Below the pieces are notes generated by a model. That model was not told the DNA's origin and searched no databases. It saw only the letters and a list, made by a program, of their open reading frames with translations. A DNA stretch of 64,000 nt from Roseibium aestuarii. GTDB lineage: Bacteria > Pseudomonadota > Alphaproteobacteria > Rhizobiales > Stappiaceae. The DNA lies in the NCBI RefSeq assembly GCF_008477545.1, contig NZ_VORA01000001.1, forward strand, positions 1,798,001 through 1,862,000, given 5' to 3'. The translations under genes were made by a program, and so were the position numbers. Of the stretch, positions 41,441 to 49,185 are shown piece after piece (positions within the stretch are counted from its first letter, which is position 1; every line of letters begins with the position of its first letter).

Positions 41441-42784
41441 ATGTACCGTGCCCCACAGAGATCTGCCGCCAGCGCCGAAAGCCCGGCTGCGCGTCGCCCC
41501 TCTCCGGCTCCCCGTCGAGCTCTCGCGCTGCGGATCGCCCTGGCCTTGTCGGGCGCTGCAATCCTGACCCTCACCTCGTTCGCCGGCTACGCCACCTGGT
41601 CCTCCAGCCGCGACGAGACCCTGGCAGCCGCCAGCCAGGAGCGCGAACAGCTTTCGCGCAGCTATGAGGCGCGCATCCAGTCTCTGCGCACGGAGATCGA
41701 CCGGCTGATGAGCCGTCAGGCCCTGACCCAGGCCAATCTCGAAGAGCAGATGGACATGCTCCTGCAGCGCCAGCAAAGCCTGCAGGCCCGCCATTCCCTC
41801 GTTTCCGATCTGGTAGCCCGGGCCGAACGCTCGGGCCTACCTTTGGCCCTCACCACGCCGCTGCCCGAGCGCAAGCCGGATCTGGTGGACGAACTGGCCG
41901 CCGGCCCCGATCATCTTCTGGCCATCGGCGGCGAATCCCAGCCCCTCGACGATCCCTTTGCAGCCCTCGGCCTGCGTGGGTCCTCAGGCATCACGCCCGA
42001 ACAGGTCGCCCCCGCCGCGACCGGAGCTCCGGCCGCACCGGTTGGCCCGCAAGCCCAGCTCAATGCGCAGGAAAAGCAGGCGCTTGCCCAGCTGCGCTCG
42101 GACCTGAGCGCCATGGATGCGGAGAGTGCCGCCGCCCTTCAGGCGATCACCCTGGCCGCCCGCAGCCAGATCGACACCCTGACCGGCGCCCTCCGCCCAC
42201 TCGGCCTGCGCCTCGCCGATCTGCGCCCCTCAACGCCTGCCCTGTCCTCGCCGGATCTCGCCGTCGGCGGCCCCTACGAGCCCTTGCTCGGACCTGGTTT
42301 TGCCTCAAGCGCCCTGACGGCGGAAACGGCGCTGAATGATCTCGATGGCCTCAAGCAGGCCATCCGCGACCTTCCCGTGGCGCCCCCCACCCGGGGCACA
42401 CCCGTCTCCAGCACCTTCGGCCCGCGCATGGATCCGTTCCTCGGCACCATCGCCATGCACACGGGCATCGACTTCATGGCGCCCCAGGGCCAGGACGTTC
42501 ACGCCACGGGCCGGGGCACCGTTCTGAGCGCCGGCCGCAACGGCGGCTATGGCAACATGGTGGAGATCCGCCATCCGGGTGGGCTCGTCACCCGCTATGC
42601 TCACCTGAGCCGTATCTTCGTGCGCGAAGGTGAAAGCGTTGCCCCGGGCGACATCATCGGTCAGGTCGGCAGCACCGGACGCTCCACCGGTCCGCATCTT
42701 CATTATGAGGTGCGCCTCCAGAACGAGGCACTCGACCCCAAGCCCTATCTCAATGCGGGCAAGACGGTCTCCCGCTACCTCTGA
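41441..42784 (+). CDS. M23-family peptidoglycan endopeptidase (murein hydrolase)
   Basis: 447 residues. A basic, proline-rich cytoplasmic N-terminus (1-28) precedes a signal-anchor helix (about 29-50) and a coiled coil (about 58-130, REQLSRSYEARIQ...). After a linker comes a LytM/M23 domain near the C-terminus (about 325-435). The zinc-site motifs are complete: HTGIDF (H and D), RYAHLS and HLHYEV. Likely periplasmic and inner-membrane anchored, cutting or, like EnvC/NlpD, helping to cut peptide cross-links during division. The catalytic residues are present, so true hydrolase activity is plausible. Confidence 0.93.
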   Translation: MYRAPQRSAASAESPAARRPSPAPRRALALRIALALSGAAILTLTSFAGYATWSSSRDETLAAASQEREQLSRSYEARIQSLRTEIDRLMSRQALTQANLEEQMDMLLQRQQSLQARHSLVSDLVARAERSGLPLALTTPLPERKPDLVDELAAGPDHLLAIGGESQPLDDPFAALGLRGSSGITPEQVAPAATGAPAAPVGPQAQLNAQEKQALAQLRSDLSAMDAESAAALQAITLAARSQIDTLTGALRPLGLRLADLRPSTPALSSPDLAVGGPYEPLLGPGFASSALTAETALNDLDGLKQAIRDLPVAPPTRGTPVSSTFGPRMDPFLGTIAMHTGIDFMAPQGQDVHATGRGTVLSAGRNGGYGNMVEIRHPGGLVTRYAHLSRIFVREGESVAPGDIIGQVGSTGRSTGPHLHYEVRLQNEALDPKPYLNAGKTVSRYL

Positions 42785-42814
42785 GCAGCTGCCCCTTACA
42801 CTCTGCCGAAACGA

Positions 42815-42844
42815 AAAACGCCCGGAGAAATCCCCGGGCGTTTT
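42815..42844. terminator. Bidirectional Rho-independent terminator between the M23 gene and prfB
   Basis: Stem AAAACGCCCGG / CCGGGCGTTTT, with A-runs before and T-runs after. It can serve both convergent genes, 30 bases after the M23 stop and 35 bases after the prfB stop. Confidence 0.85.
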
Positions 42845-42879
42845 CGTGTCTCAAGGCCAGATCAGGCCGGAGCCGGTCC

Positions 42880-44011
42880 TCAGTCGATGTCGGCCACGTC
42901 CGCAGCATCGCCCCCGAAGACGCGCTGCGCCAAGGCCGCTTCCATGAACTGGTCGAGATCCCCGTCCAGCACATCCGACGGCGACGTGCTTTCCACGCCC
43001 GTGCGCAGATCCTTCACCAGCTGATAGGGCTGGAGAACATAGGAACGGATCTGGTGGCCCCAGCCGATATCGGTCTTGGACGCCTGTTCCTTGTTGGCGG
43101 CTTCCTCGCGCTTCTTCAGTTCCGCCTCGTAGAGACGGGCCTTCAGCATCGACCAGGCCGTGGCCCGGTTCTTGTGCTGGGAGCGTTCGGACTGGCACTG
43201 CACCACGATGCCGGTCGGCTGGTGCGTGATGCGCACGGCCGAGTCGGTCGTGTTGACGTGCTGACCACCCGCACCCGACGCACGATAGGTGTCGATGCGG
43301 CAGTCGCTTTCGTTGATCTCGATCTCGATCGAGTCATCCACCACTGGATAGACCCAGGCCGAGGAGAAGCTCGTATGGCGGCGCGCCTGGCTGTCATAGG
43401 GCGAAATGCGCACCAGGCGATGAACGCCCGATTCCGTCTTCAGCCAGCCATAGGCGTTCTCGCCCTTGATCAGCAGGGTGGCAGACTTGATGCCGGCCTC
43501 TTCCCCGTCGTGATACTCGAGCAGCTCCACCTTGTAGCCACGCTTTTCCGCCCAGCGGCGGTACATGCGCAGCATCATGGAGGCCCAGTCCTGGCTCTCG
43601 GTACCGCCGGCTCCGGAGTTGATTTCCAGGTAAGTGTCGTTGCCATCGGCTTCGCCCGAGAGAAGCGACTGAAGCTGCAGCTGATGCACCTTCTCCTTCA
43701 GCCCGCGCAGGGCCTCCTCGGCGTCGGCGATGACCCCCTTGTCCCCTTCCATCTCGCCCAGTTCGATGAGCTCGACATTGTCGGAAAGGTCCTGTTCGAG
43801 GGCACGCACGCCGGTGATGCCGTCGTCGAGCTGCTGACGCTCACGCATCAGCTTCTGGGCCTTGCTCGGGTCGTTCCACAGCGACGGATCTTCCGAGGCT
43901 GCGTTCAGTTCATCCAGTCTTACGAGAGCATGATCCCAGTCAAAGATGCCTCCTCAGCAGGCTTATGGCCTGCTTGATTTCATCGACGATGCCTTCCATC
44001 TCGGCGCGCAT
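42880..44011 (-). CDS. prfB: Peptide chain release factor 2, with programmed +1 frameshift
   Basis: Recognises UGA and UAA stop codons. The gene is in two frames: codons 1-23 (44011-43943, [20 protein letters not shown] then RHL), then an in-frame TGA at 43942-43940. Reading continues at +1 from GAC (43941) to the stop at 42880. The joined protein is about 376 residues and starts [19 protein letters not shown] after the shift, as expected for RF2. The GGQ loop ([17 protein letters not shown]) is intact. A frame starting at an internal Met at 43848 lacks the N-terminal domain and should not be taken as the full product. It lies downstream of the PBP1A gene. Confidence 0.95.
43939..43954 (-). 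promoter_or_regulatory. Programmed +1 frameshift site of prfB
   Basis: Minus strand AGGAGG, three bases, then CTT TGA C. This is the classic RF2 autoregulatory slippery site: internal Shine-Dalgarno-like sequence, CUU slipping on UGA followed by C. When RF2 is low, ribosomes shift +1 and make full-length protein. Confidence 0.95.
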
Positions 44012-44206
44012 CGGATACCTCGCTCATTTGGTGTGAAAAGCCCGGCCTGCCGGAAGCAGCACCGGGCCCAGATCGGTGCGGGACATTAGCCCCGGGGGAA
44101 ACCCTTGTAAACCGCTGGGGGCGCCTGGAAGCGCCCCCTCTGGAAAACGGCCGAGATCATTGATGGATCACGGATGGATCGGGTGGATTGAGGGTGCGGA
44201 CTGCGC

Positions 44207-46660
44207 TCAGTAGAGCCCGCCCGTTCCGCTCAGCACCGCTTCGCCGGCTTCCGGCGACACGCTGCGGTAATCGCCCATGTCGTCGCCGAAACCGATGACC
44301 GAATAGCTGTCCGGCGGCGCCATGCCCGGCTTGAAGGCCTCCAGAATGGCATCCGGAGAGCCGGCCGCCGTGCGCAGACCCGTGCGCCGGTCGATGGGGA
44401 TAAGCTGCAGCCCGCGCGGCACGCGGAACTCCACCGGCGGCTTGTCGGCCAGCGCTTCCTTGACGAATTCCGTGAAGATCGGCGCGGCCACCTGACCACC
44501 GGTCGCCCCCCGTCCCATGGGGCGCGGCGTGTCGTAGCCGACGAAGACACCGACCGCCAGATCGGGCGTGAAGCCCATGAACCAGGCATCCTTCTCGTCG
44601 TTGGTGGTGCCCGTCTTGCCGGCAACCGGACGCCCGACCGCCTGAACGGACGTCGCCGTGCCGCGCTGGACCACACCTTCCATCATGGAGGTGATCTGAT
44701 AGGCGGTCATCGGATCGAGCACCTGCTCACGGTCGTCGATCAGGGTCGGCTCGGCCTGGCCGGTCCATTCGTCCTGGGTGCAGCCATCGCAGATGCGGCT
44801 GTCATGCTTGTAGATGGTGCGGCCATAGCGGTCCTGGATCCGGTCGATCAGGGTCGGACGGATCCGGCGACCACCGTTCGCAATGGTGGCATAGGCGGCG
44901 GTCATGCGCAGGACGGTGGTTTCCCCCGCCCCCAGCGACATGGAAAGCACCGGAAGCATATTGTCGTAGATACCGAAGCGCTCGGCATATTCGGCCACCA
45001 GCGGCATGCCCATGTCCTGCGCCAGACGCACGGTCATGACGTTTCGCGACAGCTCGATGCCTGTGCGCAGGGTCGAGGGGCCATAGAACTTGCCCGCATA
45101 ATTCTGCGGCTTCCAGGTTTCCTGACCCGGCCCCTGGCTCACTTCCAGCGGCGCATCGAGAATGACCGACGACGGGGTGTAGCCATTGTCGAGGGCTGCC
45201 GCATAGAGGAACGGCTTGAAGGACGAACCGGGCTGACGATAGGCCTGGGTCGCGCGGTTGAACTCGCTCTGGGCAAAGCTGAACCCGCCGACCATGGCCA
45301 GCACGCGGCCGGTGTAAGGATCCATGGCAATCAGCGCGCCGGACACTTCCGGGATCTGGCGCAGCTCGAAGATGCCGGAGACACCCTTGGCCTCCTGCAC
45401 ATAGACCACGTCGCCGGGCTTCAGCACCTGGTTGACCGCCTTGGGCGAGGCACCGTTCACCCGGGCCCAGCCCATGCTTTCCAGCATCAGCTTGCCGGTC
45501 TCGCGCTCGTCGGACAGGCGCCCGCTGATGAGAAGCGGCGGCTGCAGACCGATCCTGGCCTCCTTCTCGCCTGCATCGAGAACCACGGCCAGACGCCAGT
45601 GCGGCAGATCGCTATGGGCCTCGACCTTGCCGAGCGCAGCACCCCAGTCGGTGTTGATGTCGATGGTCGCCACGGGACCACGCCACTTGCCACGCTCCCG
45701 GTCGAAGGCGAGCAGGCCGTCCTGCAGGGCCCGGCGGGCCATGACCTGCATCTTCGGATCGAGCGTCGAGCGCACCGACAGACCGCCTTCATAAAGACGC
45801 TTCTCGCCGTAGATATTCGCTACTTCGCGGCGCACTTCCTCGGTGAAATATTCGGCCGCATCCAGCTGGATGCCCCGTTCGCGCGGTGTGACCACCAGAT
45901 CCTTCGACTTGGCCTCCTCGGCCTCCTCGCGGGTCACATAGCCTTCGGCGGCCATGCGCTCGATGACGTGGTTGCGCCGGACGATCGCGTCCTGCTTGTG
46001 GCGGAAGGGATGATAGTTGGTCGGACCTTTGATCACGGCGGCCAGATAGGCCATCTCCTCGAGGCTCAGCTCATGCACCGACTTGTCGAAATAGACAAGC
46101 GATGCGGCGGCCACCCCATAGGCGCCGAAGCCGAAGTAGATCTCGTTCAGATAGAGTTCGAGGATCTGGTCCTTGGAATAGGTCTGCTCGATGCGCAGGG
46201 CGAGGATCGCTTCCTTGATCTTGCGCTCGATCTTCACGTCATTGGTCAGAAGGAAGTTCTTCGCCACCTGCTGAGTGATGGTCGAGGCGCCTTCCGGACG
46301 CCGGCCGCTGCCGTAGTTCTGGACGAAGCGCACCACAGCACGGGCCAACCCTTCCGGGTCGACACCGATGTGCTTGTAGAAATTCTTGTCCTCGGTCGCG
46401 ACGAAGGCATATTTCAGACGGTCCGGAATGGCCTGGATGGGCAGGAACATGCGCCGCTGGTTGGCATATTCGGCCATCAGGCTGCCGTCGGCGGCATGCA
46501 CGCGGGTCATCACCGGCGGCTCGTAGTTCTTGAGTGCGGTGTAGTCGGGCAGGCCCTCGTTCAGCTTCTCCAGATAGATCCAGACACCCGCAGCTGCCAC
46601 GAGAGCAACGGCGGCGCCTATACCGAAGAGATAGCCGAAGAACTTGATCAGGAATTTCAT
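44207..46660 (-). CDS. mrcA: Penicillin-binding protein 1A (transglycosylase/transpeptidase)
   Basis: 817 residues, inner-membrane bifunctional peptidoglycan synthase. The N-terminal membrane helix (about 9-30) is followed by a GT51 glycosyltransferase domain with catalytic E90 (ATEDKNFYKH) and EGASTITQQVAKNFLL. An OB-like insert follows. The transpeptidase domain has the SxxK motif QPGSSFKPFLYA, SRN (GIELSRNVMT) and KTGT (VAGKTGTTNDEKDAWFMG). It is encoded downstream of the amidase gene on the same strand and upstream of prfB, a conserved alphaproteobacterial order. Confidence 0.96.
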   Translation of the reverse strand: MKFLIKFFGYLFGIGAAVALVAAAGVWIYLEKLNEGLPDYTALKNYEPPVMTRVHAADGSLMAEYANQRRMFLPIQAIPDRLKYAFVATEDKNFYKHIGVDPEGLARAVVRFVQNYGSGRRPEGASTITQQVAKNFLLTNDVKIERKIKEAILALRIEQTYSKDQILELYLNEIYFGFGAYGVAAASLVYFDKSVHELSLEEMAYLAAVIKGPTNYHPFRHKQDAIVRRNHVIERMAAEGYVTREEAEEAKSKDLVVTPRERGIQLDAAEYFTEEVRREVANIYGEKRLYEGGLSVRSTLDPKMQVMARRALQDGLLAFDRERGKWRGPVATIDINTDWGAALGKVEAHSDLPHWRLAVVLDAGEKEARIGLQPPLLISGRLSDERETGKLMLESMGWARVNGASPKAVNQVLKPGDVVYVQEAKGVSGIFELRQIPEVSGALIAMDPYTGRVLAMVGGFSFAQSEFNRATQAYRQPGSSFKPFLYAAALDNGYTPSSVILDAPLEVSQGPGQETWKPQNYAGKFYGPSTLRTGIELSRNVMTVRLAQDMGMPLVAEYAERFGIYDNMLPVLSMSLGAGETTVLRMTAAYATIANGGRRIRPTLIDRIQDRYGRTIYKHDSRICDGCTQDEWTGQAEPTLIDDREQVLDPMTAYQITSMMEGVVQRGTATSVQAVGRPVAGKTGTTNDEKDAWFMGFTPDLAVGVFVGYDTPRPMGRGATGGQVAAPIFTEFVKEALADKPPVEFRVPRGLQLIPIDRRTGLRTAAGSPDAILEAFKPGMAPPDSYSVIGFGDDMGDYRSVSPEAGEAVLSGTGGLY

Positions 46661-46951
46661 GCTGCGGGCTCGTCTTTCCCCGTCTTGGCCGCCGGCCCCT
46701 CTCCGGGACCGGTCGCACCACTCGTCGTCTTCATCGCAACGTTCGAAACGCGTTGCCCGTCCTTAACACAAAAGAAAGCTCGGTCAGCAGTCTTTCTGCA
46801 GCCCAAACCCCCTTGCGCATCATGCGGTTCCCTCACCTGTAGGGAGCGGCATCACCGCAGTGCAAAACCTGCGGCCAACATGGCTGCCCAATATGGCGAG
46901 GCTGAGGCAGGCCGCCCCGGCGCGATCGCCCATGGCAGGGCGCGAAAAGGC

Positions 46952-48364
46952 TCAGCCGCCCTGCCCTTCCAGACGCGGCCGGAAGAAGGTCTCGATCGCC
47001 TCGACCATGGCGGTCGCCATGCGCTCGCGCCACTCATCGGAAATCAGCAACTTCTCGTCCTGTTCATTGGAGAGGTAGCCGAGCTCGACGAGCACGGAAG
47101 GGATGTCATGGGCCTTGAGCACCCGGAACCCTGCGGATCTGTGAGGATTGCCGATCAGCTTCACCGCGCTTTTCAGCTCCTCCACCAGCACATGGGCGAA
47201 GTAGCCGGAGAAGGTGCGCGTCTCGCGCCGGGCAAGATCGATGAGGATGTCCGTCACCTCCTCCGTCTCGTCGTGCAGCTCCACCCCGGCGATGATGTCG
47301 GACATGTTTTCCGACTGGGCCAGTTCCCCGGCCAGATCGTCCGACGCAGTGTCCGAAAGCGTATAGACGGTTGCCCCGCGCGCCAGCGAGCGGCCGCGAA
47401 TGACCGAATCGGCGTGGATCGACACGAAGAGATCCGCCCCCAGATCGCGGGCGAGGTTCACGCGCTTGCCGAGCGCCACGAACGTGTCATCCTCGCGGGT
47501 CAGATGGATGGTGTAGCGCCCCGTCTCCTCGAGCTTGCGCTTCAGGATCGAGGCGAAGTCGAGAACCACCGCCTTTTCCAGCGTGCCGCCGACACCCTCG
47601 GCCCCCGTGTCCAGCCCGCCATGACCGGGATCGATGACGATCACCGGACGGTTGCCGTCGCCCCCCGACAGCTTGTCGCCCTTTGGCGCACCCTTGCCCT
47701 GAGCGAGGCTCGCCCGCGACGTCTCGGCAAAGGCGAGGAAGTCGGACCGGGTGCTCTTCACCAGATCGATCACCATGCGCGCCGGCTGGTCGTCGACCGC
47801 CGGCAGCACGAAGGTCTTGTCCACCCGCGCCGGCTCAGACAGATCGATCACCATGCGCGACTTGCCCGGGGCAAAGAGGCCATAGCGCCAGGCCGTCACC
47901 AGACCGCGCCCCTCCTTGCCCGCCGCCGGGTCCAGATCGAAGGCAACCTCCGGCAGATCGAGAATGAGCCGGTAAGGATCGGCGAGCCCCGAAATGGCGA
48001 TGCCGATCTGGTCGCTGAGGTCGATCACGAATCGGGTGCGCACCGCGTCCCCCGCCACCCGCGCGCCCGTCACCCGCAGGAGACCGGCCTGGTCGCCCCC
48101 GGTCGATGTGGATGGCGACTGGGCCTGAGACTGGGTCTGAGACTGGCTTTGGGCCGAGGGTTCGCTCTGGGCCGAAGCCTTGTCAAAGCCAGCAAGACCG
48201 GCGATCAGCGGCCCGAGGACGAGAGCGCAGAAAAGCACGATCCCGGCGCGCGCAGTCCCACAGCCCGCATGGTTTCGCGCAGTCCGGCCCGGATCCTCGC
48301 CCTCGCTGGTCTGCGGGCCAGGACGTTCTGCCCGAAACCATTCCTGCCACCGGTTTCCTGCCAT
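46952..48364 (-). CDS. amiC: N-acetylmuramoyl-L-alanine amidase (AMIN plus Amidase_3)
   Basis: 470 residues. A charged N-terminus precedes a membrane/signal helix (about 41-60) and a Ser/Gln-rich linker. An AMIN targeting domain comes next (about 95-205, with VIDLSDQIGIAISGLADPYR), then the Amidase_3 zinc domain. Zinc and catalytic residues are visible: DPGHGGLDTGAEG (His), the following TLEKAVVL (Glu), FVSIHADS (His) and LVELGYLSNEQD (catalytic Glu). It cuts the peptide from muramic acid during cell separation. It is divergent from rne and lies upstream of the PBP1A gene. The exact start is uncertain because the first 40 residues are atypical. Confidence 0.92.
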   Translation of the reverse strand: MAGNRWQEWFRAERPGPQTSEGEDPGRTARNHAGCGTARAGIVLFCALVLGPLIAGLAGFDKASAQSEPSAQSQSQTQSQAQSPSTSTGGDQAGLLRVTGARVAGDAVRTRFVIDLSDQIGIAISGLADPYRLILDLPEVAFDLDPAAGKEGRGLVTAWRYGLFAPGKSRMVIDLSEPARVDKTFVLPAVDDQPARMVIDLVKSTRSDFLAFAETSRASLAQGKGAPKGDKLSGGDGNRPVIVIDPGHGGLDTGAEGVGGTLEKAVVLDFASILKRKLEETGRYTIHLTREDDTFVALGKRVNLARDLGADLFVSIHADSVIRGRSLARGATVYTLSDTASDDLAGELAQSENMSDIIAGVELHDETEEVTDILIDLARRETRTFSGYFAHVLVEELKSAVKLIGNPHRSAGFRVLKAHDIPSVLVELGYLSNEQDEKLLISDEWRERMATAMVEAIETFFRPRLEGQGG

Positions 48365-49185
48365 GAAGCGCGACTGCCTCCGCTCAGATGATCCTCAAGG
48401 ATGCCTGCCTTATCCTGTACCTCATCCGGCCGCAGGTTCGGCCGGATTTTCAGGCCCGCAAGGGTTAGGGTCGCCCGGCCACCCGCGTCAACCCCGCCGT
48501 GACACCAGCCCACCGGCCACCGGGGCACAAGCTCGCAAAGATGTCCCAGCGTCATCTTGTGAACAGCAATTTGGATCAAATCGCATTATCGCTTTCACAT
48601 TGCTTGCAAACGCGCATCCGTGATCGTAAAAGTACCTTACGGATTTAGGTTTGAAACCGATACCGCCCCCGATGCCAGCGCTGGACTATCCACATGTCAT
48701 CGCGGTCCGTCCCATTGTCAGGGCTCATGGAGGCCACAAACCCTGACGTCATGCGGATGGTCTTTCGGCGGTTATCAGGCTTTCGAAACCCGCTTGTGAG
48801 TCCCGCCCCGTCTTTCGCAATCCCACAAAGATCCGGAAGCAATTCAAGGGCGGGGGACCACCGGGGCCCCGAAGGATCCGTGCGACGGGGGATGCGGCGA
48901 TCCCCGCCCATGGCGCATGCGCGTCGAGGCGGCCTGCCCTTTTCCCGAGAGCGACAACGAAGACCAATTCACAGGCCTGCGGCCTCAGGAACGACGCGAT
49001 GCAACAAGGTTTCGACAAGATGGAAGGCCCGTTTCACACGGCCCCCTTTGTCGCCTTTGCGACCGCGATTGCCGCAGCGCCCTACCCTTTCCCTGACTTC
49101 CACAACATGACGGCAGCCGCTCCAGCGGATTATTCACCGCGCGCTTTCTGCGCGGACCTGGAGCCTGCCGTGGAGACTTTCATCT
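48365..49185. other. Long region between amidase gene and rne (rne leader)
   Basis: 821 bases between divergent genes. The likely rne promoter is at 48604-48632, leaving about 550 bases of transcribed leader. The leader has several hairpins, for example GGGGATGCGGCGATCCCC near 48889-48906 and CGCGCGCTTTCTGCGCG just before rne. RNase E mRNAs often have long structured leaders used for autoregulation. The open frames in it are not protein-like. Confidence 0.5.
48604..48632 (+). promoter_or_regulatory. Promoter candidate for rne
   Basis: TTGCAA, 17 bases, TAAAAG, within an A/T-rich patch. Each box matches 4 of 6 consensus bases. An inference from sequence only. Confidence 0.35.

Noticed and set aside
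44804..48391. A 1195-codon open frame on the plus strand across the PBP1A and amidase genes
   Set aside because: It is antisense to two well-supported genes, His/Arg/Gly-rich with no motif; long antisense frames are expected at this GC content.
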